Source: Chryseobacterium gallinarum (GTDB lineage: Bacteria > Bacteroidota > Bacteroidia > Flavobacteriales > Weeksellaceae). From it: 64,000 bases of DNA. Below are positions 55,687 to 64,000 of the stretch, piece by piece. How positions within the stretch are numbered: the first letter of the stretch is position 1; each line of letters starts with the position of its first letter. Below the pieces are notes generated by a model. That model was given only the letters and a program-made list of their open reading frames with translations. It was not told the DNA's origin and did not search any database. The stretch lies in contig NZ_CP009928.1 of NCBI RefSeq assembly GCF_001021975.1, positions 1,426,001 to 1,490,000 on the forward strand, given 5' to 3'. The translations under genes were made by a program, and so were the position numbers.

Positions 55687-56598
55687 ATGAAATCTACCTA
55701 CATCAAACTATCTTTATCAGCAGTAATTTTACTGGGCGTGTATTCATGCAAAAAAGGAGAAGCCTCCGCAAGCGACCTTGAAGCATATTCCAATACAGAG
55801 CCGGCAAGCAAGATGATATCAGACAGTGTTTCTTCAGCCGCTACAATGAAAATAAAAGATAAGCAGTTCATTAAAACGGCAGATGTCAATATGGAAGTAA
55901 AAGACGTATACAATGCCACCATTTCCATTGAAAAATCCGTTCAGGATCTAGGAGGATTTGTTACACATAGCAATCTGCGAAGTAATGTTGTTTCCGAAAA
56001 CACCTATAACACTTCTGATGAGGATGCCATGCTGATCAAAAAATACCAGACTGAAAATGCAATGCAGGTCCGTGTGCCTACAGCAAAGCTTGGCGAGTTT
56101 CTTACAGTAATCAATAATGATAAACTGTTCCTCAATTCCCGTTCTATCAACGCTGAAGATATGACTTCCAGCATCAGATATGCAGAAATGGAAAGCCAGC
56201 GCAACAAAAAAACAGCTGAAAACATCAGCCAGCTTAAAACAAATAAAGATAAAGTAAGGCTGGATGACATCAATATGACAGAGGGCAATCTGCAGAAGCT
56301 CTCAGGTATGGATATTGCAGACAATCTGAAATACAGCACCGTAGACATTTACATCAAAGAACCTAAGCTCCGGATTGCTGAAATTGCCGTTACCAACACC
56401 ACCCGTATTGATAATAAATACAAATTCAATTTTATTTATGATGCAAAAGATGGTTTGGTATATGGATTTTACCTGATCCAGAAAATCATTGTTTCGCTTA
56501 TTAATATCTGGCCATTATTATTAATTGCTGCCTGTGTAATCTATTTTGTAAGAAAAAGAAAGGGGGCAAAACCTGAACAAAGCAAAATTCCTGATTAA
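55687..56598 (+). CDS. DUF4349 lipoprotein with C-terminal membrane helix
   Basis: 303 residues with a lipobox at Cys21 (SAVILLGVYSCKKGEA). The DUF4349 part has FIKTADVNMEVKDVYNATIS, IEKSVQDLGGFVTHSN and MQVRVPTAKLGEFLTVINND, followed by SRSINAEDMTSSIRYAEMES and a predicted coiled coil. A C-terminal membrane helix (LINIWPLLLIAACVIYFV) and a basic tail close the protein. A lipid anchor and a second membrane helix together imply a membrane-bridging protein. Function unknown. It has its own terminator. Confidence 0.82.
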   Translation: MKSTYIKLSLSAVILLGVYSCKKGEASASDLEAYSNTEPASKMISDSVSSAATMKIKDKQFIKTADVNMEVKDVYNATISIEKSVQDLGGFVTHSNLRSNVVSENTYNTSDEDAMLIKKYQTENAMQVRVPTAKLGEFLTVINNDKLFLNSRSINAEDMTSSIRYAEMESQRNKKTAENISQLKTNKDKVRLDDINMTEGNLQKLSGMDIADNLKYSTVDIYIKEPKLRIAEIAVTNTTRIDNKYKFNFIYDAKDGLVYGFYLIQKIIVSLINIWPLLLIAACVIYFVRKRKGAKPEQSKIPD

Positions 56599-56645
56599 AG
56601 CTATCCTAACCGATAAGGTTATCATCATAATTTTAGATTTTACAG

Positions 56646-56666
56646 CCTCCTTTTCAGGAGGTTTTT
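56646..56666 (+). terminator. Terminator of the DUF4349 gene
   Basis: Stem CCTCCT (56646-56651) / AGGAGG (56656-56661), loop TTTC, followed by five T residues. Confidence 0.85.
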
Positions 56667-56817
56667 CTGTTTAAAGCGGTAACGGCTTTCATACCGTCAT
56701 AATACTATCAGAAAACTACAATTAAAAATATCTTCAAAGTATGTAAAAAAGCAAGCCTCAGGTCATTCCTGTGATTTTGTTTTTTTAAAAAATCGTTATT
56801 TATCGTCTCCAAATTTA

Positions 56818-56845
56818 TTTGAGGTTTTATTTTTCCTTAAATTTG
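56818..56845 (+). promoter_or_regulatory. Promoter of the pgi-led operon
   Basis: TTTG (56818-56821), 16 bases, then TAAATTTG (56838-56845) is a near match to the Bacteroidota promoter (17-23 spacer expected). The leader to pgi would be about 75 bases. Confidence 0.55.
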
Positions 56846-56923
56846 CCAATCAGAAATAAAGTATGGTAAATTTTTATGGATTTTACCCTTTAATTAATTT
56901 CTGAGCTATATAAATTCCTAAAT

Positions 56924-58564
56924 ATGTTATCAAAAATAAATCCTATACAAACCAATAGCTGGAAGGCACTTGATGAACATTTCGGCGAAAATGATTTTGA
57001 CCTGAGAAGTCTTTTTCAGTACAATCCTGACCGTTTTGCAGAATTTTCTTTACAGAAAGAAAATTATCTTTTTGATTATTCTAAAAACCTGATTGATTCA
57101 AAAACGAAAGAGCTTTTATTGAGTCTCGCAGAAGAATGTCAGCTAAAAGATGCCATTTCTAAAATGTTCTCCGGTGATAAAATCAACGAAACAGAAGGAA
57201 GAGCAGTTCTTCATACTGCTTTAAGGGATTTTTCCGGTAAAGAAATTCTTGTGGATGGCGAGAATATCAAACCACACATTAAAAGGGTACTTGATCATAT
57301 GAAAGCGTTCTCCGAAAAAATTATTTCAGGAGAGCATAAAGGTTTTAGCGGAAAAGAAATTACTGATGTTGTCAACATCGGAATCGGAGGTTCAGATTTG
57401 GGACCCGTGATGGTTTGTTCAGCTTTAAAACATTTTAAAACAAGGTTAAATGTACATTTTGTTTCCAATGTAGACGGAAATCATATTGCAGAAGTTGTCA
57501 AAAGCCTAAATCCTGAAACAACTTTGTTTATCATTGCTTCTAAAACATTCACGACACAGGAAACGATGACCAATGCCAACTCGGCAAAAGACTGGTTCCT
57601 GAAAGCGGGAAAACAGGAGGATGTGGCCAAACATTTTGTTGCCTTGTCTACTAATATTGAGGAAGTTAAAAAATTCGGAATTGCAGAAGAAAATATTTTT
57701 GAATTCTGGGACTGGGTAGGCGGAAGATATTCTCTATGGAGTGCTATCGGACTAAGTATTGTATTGGCTGTAGGCTATGAAGACTTCGAGCAGCTTTTAA
57801 GAGGCGCCTATGATACCGACCTGCATTTCCAGACTGCTGATTTTTCTGAAAATGTTCCTGTCTTAATGGGGCTTTTAGGAATCTGGTACCGTAACTTTTA
57901 TGCAGCAACCAGTTATGCTATTCTTCCTTACTCGCAGTATCTGGACAGATTTGCCGCTTATCTGCAGCAGGGAGATATGGAAAGCAACGGAAAATGTGTA
58001 GACCGCAATGGTGAATTTGTGGAATATGAAACCGGTCCTATTATTTGGGGCGAGCCCGGAACAAACGGGCAGCATGCATTTTATCAGCTGATCCACCAGG
58101 GCACGGAATTGATTCCTGCAGATTTTATTGCCTATGTAAAAAGTCCGAATACTATTTCCGACCATCAGGAAAAGTTATTGGCCAATTTCTTTGCACAAAC
58201 TGAAGCACTTGCCTTTGGAAAGACTGAGGAAGAAGCTGAGGAAGAACTGAGGAACTCCGGAAAATCTGAGGAAGAAACAGACCGTTTAGTACCTTATAAA
58301 GTCTTCCACGGAAACACGCCTACCAACTCTATACTATTCAAGGAATTAACTCCATTTTCATTGGGACAGCTGATCGCAATGTATGAGCATAAAATCTTTG
58401 TTCAGGGCGTTATCTGGAATATTTTCAGTTTCGACCAGTTTGGAGTGGAATTAGGAAAAGTTTTAGCCAATAAAATCCTTCCCGAGCTTGAAAACAATGA
58501 GCCGGTAAACTCACACGACAGCTCTACCAACGGACTGATTAATTATTATAAAGGAAATAAATAG
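56924..58564 (+). CDS. pgi: Glucose-6-phosphate isomerase
   Basis: 546 residues, normal for the bacterial long form. The family signatures are [20 protein letters not shown] near residue 148, [20 protein letters not shown], and the C-terminal [18 protein letters not shown]. It interconverts glucose-6-phosphate and fructose-6-phosphate in the cytoplasm. A second block with [20 protein letters not shown] holds a catalytic region. It is followed 3 bases later by a methyltransferase gene, then folD and queE, so a multi-gene transcript is likely. Confidence 0.97.
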   Translation: MLSKINPIQTNSWKALDEHFGENDFDLRSLFQYNPDRFAEFSLQKENYLFDYSKNLIDSKTKELLLSLAEECQLKDAISKMFSGDKINETEGRAVLHTALRDFSGKEILVDGENIKPHIKRVLDHMKAFSEKIISGEHKGFSGKEITDVVNIGIGGSDLGPVMVCSALKHFKTRLNVHFVSNVDGNHIAEVVKSLNPETTLFIIASKTFTTQETMTNANSAKDWFLKAGKQEDVAKHFVALSTNIEEVKKFGIAEENIFEFWDWVGGRYSLWSAIGLSIVLAVGYEDFEQLLRGAYDTDLHFQTADFSENVPVLMGLLGIWYRNFYAATSYAILPYSQYLDRFAAYLQQGDMESNGKCVDRNGEFVEYETGPIIWGEPGTNGQHAFYQLIHQGTELIPADFIAYVKSPNTISDHQEKLLANFFAQTEALAFGKTEEEAEEELRNSGKSEEETDRLVPYKVFHGNTPTNSILFKELTPFSLGQLIAMYEHKIFVQGVIWNIFSFDQFGVELGKVLANKILPELENNEPVNSHDSSTNGLINYYKGNK

Positions 58565-58567
58565 CAG

Positions 58568-59392
58568 ATGTCTGCCTTACGATCATATTATTATAAGCTC
58601 CCTCCAGGCCTTAGATTATTAGGAAGAAAAATTTATTATTTTCCTATTGATCTGTATGAAGGGCTTACCGGGAAAAGAGCTGAAAATGAGCCTAAAAAAG
58701 GAGATATTTATGTAGGCAGCAGTGATTTTATCCCCCACGGAATCCGCCAGATGAATGTTTTAAAGAAATATATTGCTTTAAAAAATTCTGACCACGTGCT
58801 TGATATAGGATGTGGAATCGGGAGAACGGCTGTCGCTTTAAGCGGATTTATAGATAAAGGAACATATGACGGGTTTGACGCTGTAGAAAAGGGAATCATA
58901 TGGTGTAATAAGCATATTCATTCAAAATATCCCCATTTCAATTTTAAATTCACACCCATCTATAACGATCTGTATAATACTTACAGTCAAAAGGCTGAAG
59001 ACTTTACATTTCCTTATGAAAATGGCCGGTTTGATAAGGCTTTTCTCTTTTCCGTATTCACGCATATGCAGATTCCTGAAATCAGAAGATACCTGCAGGA
59101 GATCAGCAGGGTACTGAAAAAAGACGGGCAATGCCTGGCAACTTTTTTCCTGTATGATGATTCCGGAAATGAAAGCGGAACAATGGATTTCCCTTATCAG
59201 TATGATGGTTACAGGCTGATGGATGACAAAGTAACTGCGGCCAATATAGCCGTGAGCATCCCATTATTAAATCAAATGGCTTACGACGCAGGACTGAAAG
59301 TAACGACTATAAAAGAAGGCTTCTGGAGAAATGATGTGGAAAAAGAAGGTGCTGATGAATTCCAGGATATTGTAGTATTCAATAAAATCTAA
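58568..59392 (+). CDS. Class I SAM-dependent methyltransferase, target unknown
   Basis: 274 residues. The S-adenosylmethionine-binding motif is VLDIGCGIGRTAVALSGFI near residue 77, with the acidic motif II in YDGFDAVEKGIIWCNKH, and motif-IV-like RFDKAFLFSVFTHMQIPEI near residue 155. The Rossmann-fold family (type 11/25) is clear. The substrate cannot be read; the N-terminal LPPGLRLLGRKIYYFPIDLY segment is unusual and may bind a lipid or sugar acceptor (inference). It is 3 bases after pgi and 21 bases before folD. Confidence 0.85.
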   Translation: MSALRSYYYKLPPGLRLLGRKIYYFPIDLYEGLTGKRAENEPKKGDIYVGSSDFIPHGIRQMNVLKKYIALKNSDHVLDIGCGIGRTAVALSGFIDKGTYDGFDAVEKGIIWCNKHIHSKYPHFNFKFTPIYNDLYNTYSQKAEDFTFPYENGRFDKAFLFSVFTHMQIPEIRRYLQEISRVLKKDGQCLATFFLYDDSGNESGTMDFPYQYDGYRLMDDKVTAANIAVSIPLLNQMAYDAGLKVTTIKEGFWRNDVEKEGADEFQDIVVFNKI

Positions 59393-59413
59393 ATAAAAGT
59401 AAAAAAAGTAAAA

Positions 59414-60298
59414 ATGGCAGAAATTCTTGACGGACTTAAAGTATCCAAAGAAATAAAAGCAGAGATCAAAGCTGAAGTGGAGAAGATCCTTCAAAGCAAA
59501 AGAAGGGCACCACATTTGGTGGCAATTCTTGTAGGAAACAACGGGGCAAGCAAAGCCTATGTAAATGCTAAAGTAAAAGATTGTGAAGAAGTAGGCTTTC
59601 AATCCAGCTTAATTAAATTCCCAAGCACCGTTTCCGAATCAGAATTATTGGAAAAGATTGAAGAACTGAATAAATCTAAAGCTGTTGACGGATTTATCGT
59701 TCAGCTTCCTTTACCGGACCAGATTGATCAGGAAAAAATCATCAATGCAATCGATCCTAGGAAAGATGTGGATGGCTTCCATCCTGAAAACTTCGGAAAA
59801 ATGGCACTCGAAATGGATACTTTCTTACCTGCCACTCCTTTTGGAATTCTGACATTGTTAGAAAGATACAATATTGAAACCAAAGGAAAAGATTGTGTGA
59901 TCATAGGAAGAAGTAAAATTGTAGGAAGACCGATGAGTATCCTGATGGGAAGAAAAGATTTTCCCGGGAATTCTACGGTTACCCTTACCCATTCTTATAC
60001 TAAAGATATTGAAGAATATACTAAAAAGGCAGACATCGTTATTACCGCCCTGGGAGACCCTCATTTCCTGAAAGGTGAAATGATCAAAGAAGGAGCAGTA
60101 ATTGTTGATGTAGGGATTACAAGAGTAGATAATGATTCTCCAAAAGGATATTACCTGGCGGGTGATGTAGATTTTGACAGCTGTGCCGCAAAAGCAAGCT
60201 GGATCACCCCTGTACCCGGAGGAGTAGGCCCAATGACAAGAGCAATGCTGATGAAAAATACCATCATTGCTTACAAAACTTCGGTCTATAACGACTAA
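59414..60298 (+). CDS. folD: Methylene-tetrahydrofolate dehydrogenase/cyclohydrolase
   Basis: 294 residues, normal for FolD. The active-site Lys and Tyr are in GASKAYVNAKVKDCEEVG, with the substrate block VDGFIVQLPLPDQIDQEKII, the conserved DVDGFHPENFGKM, and the NADP-binding VIIGRSKIVGRPMSILM. The C-terminal GGVGPMTRAMLMKNT is the family end. It interconverts methylene-, methenyl- and formyl-tetrahydrofolate in the cytoplasm and so supplies one-carbon units for panB and purine synthesis. It ends 7 bases before the queE ATG. Confidence 0.97.
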   Translation: MAEILDGLKVSKEIKAEIKAEVEKILQSKRRAPHLVAILVGNNGASKAYVNAKVKDCEEVGFQSSLIKFPSTVSESELLEKIEELNKSKAVDGFIVQLPLPDQIDQEKIINAIDPRKDVDGFHPENFGKMALEMDTFLPATPFGILTLLERYNIETKGKDCVIIGRSKIVGRPMSILMGRKDFPGNSTVTLTHSYTKDIEEYTKKADIVITALGDPHFLKGEMIKEGAVIVDVGITRVDNDSPKGYYLAGDVDFDSCAAKASWITPVPGGVGPMTRAMLMKNTIIAYKTSVYND

Positions 60299-60305
60299 TT
60301 TTACA

Positions 60306-60935
60306 ATGAATAAAGAACAAGATATTTTATTAAAAGAAGGTAAAATGCTCCCTGTAATGGAGCATTTTTACACTTTACAAGGAGAAGGAGCCCACACCGG
60401 AAAAGCCGCTTATTTCATCAGATTAGGAGGATGTGATGTGGGATGCCACTGGTGTGATGTAAAAGAAAGCTGGGATCCGGATCTTCATCCGTTAATGGAT
60501 GCTACAGCAATTGCAGAAACAGCTGCTAAACATTGTAAAACGATTGTTCTCACCGGAGGGGAACCCCTGATGTGGAATCTGGATATCCTTACATCCAGAT
60601 TGAAGGAACTGGGATGCAGTATTCATATCGAAACTTCCGGAGCCTATCCGATGAGTGGCCAGCTGGACTGGATTACCCTTTCGCCCAAGAAAACCGGATT
60701 GCCTAAAGAGGAGATTTACCAGAAAGCCAATGAGCTTAAGGTAATCATCTTTAACAATCATGATTTTACATTCGCACAAGAACAGGCTGCCAGGGTTTCT
60801 GAAAACTGCAAGCTGTATCTTCAGAGTGAGTGGAGCAAGAGAAATGATATGTATCCTAAGATTACAGATTTTATTCTGGAACATCCTGAATGGCAGGCTT
60901 CTGTTCAGACCCACAAATATCTGAATATCCCATAA
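60306..60935 (+). CDS. queE: 7-carboxy-7-deazaguanine synthase
   Basis: 209 residues from the ATG at 60306; a longer in-frame start at 60267 would overlap folD. The N-terminus has MEHFYTLQGEGAHTGKAAYF, and the radical-SAM motif is CxxxCxxC at Cys43, Cys47 and Cys50 (CDVGCHWC). Further blocks are TIVLTGGEPLMWNLDILTSR and WITLSPKKTGLPKEEIY. It makes 7-carboxy-7-deazaguanine for queuosine. It is short, as expected of the QueE branch with fewer helices. Other queuosine genes are not in the window. Confidence 0.95.
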   Translation: MNKEQDILLKEGKMLPVMEHFYTLQGEGAHTGKAAYFIRLGGCDVGCHWCDVKESWDPDLHPLMDATAIAETAAKHCKTIVLTGGEPLMWNLDILTSRLKELGCSIHIETSGAYPMSGQLDWITLSPKKTGLPKEEIYQKANELKVIIFNNHDFTFAQEQAARVSENCKLYLQSEWSKRNDMYPKITDFILEHPEWQASVQTHKYLNIP

Positions 60936-60974
60936 AAATATGTAAATTAGCTGCTATTCCGATAATACCGATAG

Positions 60975-62345
60975 ATGCAGAGAATTCGATACTCTAGATA
61001 CCTGAAATCGATCATTATTTTGCTTGACCTCATGGTTATTGCATCTATCTTCATATTCTTTTTCATAAGCAGAAATGAAAGCTTAAAGTTCCACAAGGAA
61101 ACCTGGTATCAGAATGTGTTTTCGTTGATTTTGCTGTTTTTGTTCTGGATGCTCCTGAGTGGTAGAACAAAAATATACAATATCCCGAGGAACCTGACGT
61201 ATACTCTTTTTCTTGAGCGCCTGCTGATCCATTTCCTTTTTTTTATCCTGGGGGTTCTGCTTATCGGTAAGGTGAGTAAAAATGTTTTTTTTAATTCGGA
61301 TATTTATTGGCTCTCTCTTTACCTGTTGGTTTTTATTTTTCTGGCGAAGTCTATTATTTTCTTTGCCATCAAATACCTCCGGTCTCTGGGGGCCAATTAC
61401 AGAAATGTCATGTTTCTGGGCGACAGTGGGTCTACGGAGATCTTGAAAAATATATTTGAAGACCGGAAAGATTACGGATACCGGATATTTGAGTACGAAA
61501 AGGCAGAAATTAAAGCTTATGAATTAGTCGAATTTTGGAAAAAAAACGGAATTCATACTTTATTCTTATCCACAGAAAATTCATTTTCGGAAGATACCGA
61601 AGCTCAGATTTTTAAAATGGCTGAGGAAAATAAGGTTCACATTTCATTAATCCCGAGTATTACACAAAGTGATTTTTTCCTTTATGATCTGGGATATATC
61701 CAGACCCAGCCGGTGCTTAACCAGGCCCGGTATCCATTAGATTATTATGCTAATTTTCTGATGAAAAGGGCCTTTGATATTATTTTTTCCCTGGTCATCC
61801 TTATTTTTATTTGCTCCTGGGTATTTCCGATTATTGCCCTACTCATAAAAACAACCTCAAAAGGACCGGTTTTTTTCCTGCAAAAACGATACGGATTCCA
61901 TGAAGAAGTTTTTAACTGTATTAAATTCAGGACCATGGTCATCAATGATGAATCTACTACCAAAACCACACAGGTGAATGATTCCAGAATCACCAGGGTA
62001 GGCAAGTTTTTGAGGAAAACCAGCCTGGATGAGCTCCCGCAGTTCATTAATGTATTAAAAGGAGAGATGTCTGTTGTAGGGCCCCGTCCTCATATGCTGG
62101 CTGTAGATAATTATTACAAACCTAAAATAGGAAGATACAGCCTGCGCAGCATGGTAAGTCCCGGAATCACGGGATTGTCACAGGTAAGCGGCCTTAGAGG
62201 GGATTTCGGAGATATAGAAGTGGAAATGAAAAAACGGATTCTGGCTGACGCCTTTTATGTCAGGAACTGGAGTTTTGTGTTGGACCTTGTCATTATATTA
62301 AAAACCGTTTTATTAGTGATAGGTGGAGATAAAAATGCAAAATAA
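60975..62345 (+). CDS. Polyprenyl glycosylphosphotransferase (sugar transferase)
   Basis: 456 residues. The N-terminal part has four membrane helices and a CoA-binding-like domain (RNVMFLGDSGSTEILKNIFE). The C-terminal bacterial sugar transferase domain has a hydrophobic loop, then GPVFFLQKRYGFHEEVFNCI, KFRTMVIND, and GKFLRKTSLDELPQFINVLK followed by GEMSVVGPRPHM. It transfers a sugar phosphate from a nucleotide sugar to undecaprenyl phosphate and so starts exopolysaccharide or O-unit synthesis. It stands apart from the asnB/flippase group by 21 kb. The first sugar is not known. Confidence 0.93.
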   Translation: MQRIRYSRYLKSIIILLDLMVIASIFIFFFISRNESLKFHKETWYQNVFSLILLFLFWMLLSGRTKIYNIPRNLTYTLFLERLLIHFLFFILGVLLIGKVSKNVFFNSDIYWLSLYLLVFIFLAKSIIFFAIKYLRSLGANYRNVMFLGDSGSTEILKNIFEDRKDYGYRIFEYEKAEIKAYELVEFWKKNGIHTLFLSTENSFSEDTEAQIFKMAEENKVHISLIPSITQSDFFLYDLGYIQTQPVLNQARYPLDYYANFLMKRAFDIIFSLVILIFICSWVFPIIALLIKTTSKGPVFFLQKRYGFHEEVFNCIKFRTMVINDESTTKTTQVNDSRITRVGKFLRKTSLDELPQFINVLKGEMSVVGPRPHMLAVDNYYKPKIGRYSLRSMVSPGITGLSQVSGLRGDFGDIEVEMKKRILADAFYVRNWSFVLDLVIILKTVLLVIGGDKNAK

Positions 62346-62451
62346 GGAATCCATGGGATTAAAATCGCTTTAAAATAACTTTAACACTAAACCGGGCCTG
62401 GCGTTACCTTGAACTCTGGCCTAATTAAATAAAAAAGTCTAATTTAGCAGC

Positions 62452-63204
62452 ATGTTAAAAAAGTTTTTCACAGCAGTAGGGGAATATATGCTCCTTCTAG
62501 GAAAATCCTTACAGAAGCCTCAGAAAATGAGGGTTTTCTGGAAGCTGTTCATGAGAGAAATTAATGATTTGGGAGTCAATTCATTTGGATTGGTTGTCTT
62601 TACATCTATATTCGTAGGAGCGGTAGTCGCCATTCAGATGTTCAATAACTTTGATGCTTCGTCGTTTCCTATTCCCACTTCTTTCGTTGGATATGCTACG
62701 AAAGCTGTTTTAGTGCTTGAGTTCTCCCCTACCATTATCAGTCTGATTCTGGCAGGAAAAGTGGGATCTTATATTGCATCCAGCATCGGAACGATGAGGG
62801 TTTCTGAGCAGATTGATGCATTGGATATTATGGGAGTAAATTCCCCTAATTTTCTGATATTCCCTAAAATTATTGCCTGTGTCCTTTTTAATCCCCTTCT
62901 TATTGCTATCAGTATTGTATTCGGTATTGGCGGTGGTTATGTTGCCGGGATTTTAACCGGAAACTGGACAGAAAATGACTATATCGTCGGAATTCAGATG
63001 TATATGCCTAACCTGTTTATTTATTATGCCTTTATTAAAACCATTGTTTTTGCTTTTATCATTGCCACCGTTCCTTCCTATTTCGGATACAATGTAAAAG
63101 GCGGATCTTTGGAAGTAGGTAGAGCTAGTACACAGGCTGTAGTCTGGACCATGGTATTCATTATCATTTCCGAATTAATTTTAACCCAATTAATATTAAG
63201 CTAA
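62452..63204 (+). CDS. mlaE: MlaE-family ABC permease
   Basis: 250 residues with about five helices. The blocks NSFGLVVFTSIFVGAVVAIQ, PTIISLILAGKVGSYIASSI and GTMRVSEQIDALDIMGVNSP are the MlaE/TrbE-like permease signature, followed by GGGYVAGILTGNWT. It is the membrane channel of the lipid-transfer ABC system. It overlaps the next gene at TAATG (its stop overlaps the start), so the two are coupled. The MCE partner is not adjacent. Confidence 0.93.
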   Translation: MLKKFFTAVGEYMLLLGKSLQKPQKMRVFWKLFMREINDLGVNSFGLVVFTSIFVGAVVAIQMFNNFDASSFPIPTSFVGYATKAVLVLEFSPTIISLILAGKVGSYIASSIGTMRVSEQIDALDIMGVNSPNFLIFPKIIACVLFNPLLIAISIVFGIGGGYVAGILTGNWTENDYIVGIQMYMPNLFIYYAFIKTIVFAFIIATVPSYFGYNVKGGSLEVGRASTQAVVWTMVFIIISELILTQLILS

Positions 63205-64000
63205 TGATTGAGGTAAAAGATCTTAAGAAAAGTTTTGGTGATGTTGAAGTACTTAAGGGAATTTCAACTTCATTTGATAAAGGAAAGGTAAACCTGATCA
63301 TTGGGCAGAGTGGTTCCGGGAAGACAGTATTCCTTAAAAGTTTACTGAATGTATATATGCCGTCTTCGGGAGAAATCTTATTCGACGGTAAGGATATCAA
63401 CACCATGACAAGAGATGAGAAACAGCATCTCCGCTCGGAAATCGGAACTGTATTCCAGGGAAGTGCATTATTTGACTCTTTAACGGTGGAAGAAAATATT
63501 ATGTTTCCACTGGATATGTTTACCAATCTTACCTACAGGGAAAAAAAGAAAAGAGTTTTTGAAGTAATCGGAAGAGTACACCTTGATAAAGCTGATAAAA
63601 AATACCCTTCTGAAATTTCGGGAGGAATGCAAAAAAGGGTGGCCATTGCCAGGGCAATTGTGAACAATCCTAAATATCTGTTCTGTGATGAGCCCAATTC
63701 AGGACTGGATCCTTATACTTCCAAAGTCATTGATGATCTTCTTTACGAAATTACAAAGGAATACAACACCACCACTATCATCAATACCCATGATATGAAC
63801 TCTGTAATGACGATTGGTGAGAAAATTGTATATCTGAGGTTAGGTATCAAAGAATGGGAGGGTAATAAGAATATTCTGATTACCGCAGGCAATAAAAATC
63901 TGATTGACTTCGTTTATTCTTCAGAGCTGTTTAAGGAGCTGAGAGAATATTTGCTTGAAAATAATAAAACAATTGAAAATACAATTACAAAAATAGATGA
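63204..64000 (+). CDS. mlaF: MlaF-type ABC ATPase, C-terminus cut off by window edge
   Basis: Reading from the ATG at 63204, 265 residues continue to the window edge without a stop. Walker A is GQSGSGKT near residues 34-41, the Q-loop is TVFQGSALFDSLTVEENI, the signature is SGGMQKRVAIARAI and Walker B is YLFCDEPNSGLDP, with the switch His in TIINTHDMNSV. It drives the permease encoded just before it. The family is the MlaF-type lipid transporter, but the exact lipid is not known. The last residues (NKTIENTITKID) may be the C-terminal part. Confidence 0.93.
   Translation, partial: MIEVKDLKKSFGDVEVLKGISTSFDKGKVNLIIGQSGSGKTVFLKSLLNVYMPSSGEILFDGKDINTMTRDEKQHLRSEIGTVFQGSALFDSLTVEENIMFPLDMFTNLTYREKKKRVFEVIGRVHLDKADKKYPSEISGGMQKRVAIARAIVNNPKYLFCDEPNSGLDPYTSKVIDDLLYEITKEYNTTTIINTHDMNSVMTIGEKIVYLRLGIKEWEGNKNILITAGNKNLIDFVYSSELFKELREYLLENNKTIENTITKID

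Larger units (their letters stand above)
56599..56923 (+). other. Intergenic region: terminator and pgi promoter only
   Basis: This 325-base stretch has a terminator (56646-56666) for the DUF4349 gene and a promoter-like TTTG-N16-TAAATTTG (56818-56845) for pgi. No other gene or repeat was recognised. Confidence 0.5.

Noticed and set aside
60267..60305. Upstream start for QueE
   Set aside because: It lies inside folD, and the residues added do not belong to the QueE family.

Overview
The window looks like an ordinary chromosomal stretch of a low-GC member of the Bacteroidota, class Flavobacteriia, most likely Chryseobacterium or a close Weeksellaceae relative. This is inferred from gene content and style: -7 promoter boxes of the TAnnTTTG type with little Shine-Dalgarno signal, SxC lipoprotein signals, Omp_b-brl_3 and TonB receptors, a fused CcoN-CcoO oxidase, HU-CCDC81-type proteins and GGCTAAAGCC-type intergenic repeats. 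No rRNA, tRNA, insertion sequence, phage or CRISPR array was seen. About 50 genes are supported, including partial genes at both ends.

Layout. 1-9.3 kb (minus strand): a haem-binding protein cut by the window edge, an Ig-like lipoprotein, a beta-lactamase-fold serine hydrolase, a D-2-hydroxyacid dehydrogenase, an acyl-CoA thioesterase overlapping an HU-domain membrane protein, a TonB receptor under a TPP riboswitch, and a WG-repeat protein. 9.4-17.1 kb (plus): two tandem aconitases (acnB, acnA-type) behind a long, apparently structured leader, then an Omp_b-brl_3 receptor. 17.2-23.3 kb (minus): a thiamine operon thiS-thiC-tenI/thiE2-thiE-thiG-thiH-thiF under a second TPP riboswitch. 23.6-26.2 kb (minus): RluA-type pseudouridine synthase, small membrane protein, panB and a Crp/Fnr regulator. 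26.3-35.2 kb (plus, divergent from the regulator): the cbb3 oxidase region ccoI-ccoS-ccoNO-ccoQ-ccoP-ccoG-ccoH-tauE/safE, followed by a decayed lipoprotein gene. 36-49.5 kb (minus): serS, a lipoprotein, asnB with a flippase and a glycosyltransferase, then an MCE protein, two Fe-S proteins, a multi-TM protein and a small conserved protein, and a PpiD-like chaperone. 49.8-64 kb (mostly plus): lon, AI-2E-type transporter, DoxX protein, an acyl-CoA dehydrogenase (minus), a DUF4349 lipoprotein, pgi-methyltransferase-folD-queE, a sugar transferase, and an MlaE/MlaF-type lipid transporter cut by the window end.

How it fits together. Thiamine is handled twice: outer-membrane uptake (TonB receptor) and de novo synthesis, each under its own TPP aptamer. 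The thiS leader shows a complete, mutually exclusive set of helices that can hide or free the start codon. Microaerobic respiration is grouped as one cco cluster, with a Crp/Fnr regulator transcribed divergently and a TGA-N6-TCA dyad in the gap. Lipid transport is split between an MCE protein (46 kb) and a permease/ATPase pair (62-64 kb).

I found no clearly new defence or mobile system. The most promising undescribed items are the structured acnB leader, the thiS expression platform, the zinc-cysteine-lacking ThiF, and the MCE/Fe-S gene group. All functional calls rest on reading motifs by eye; no database search was run.
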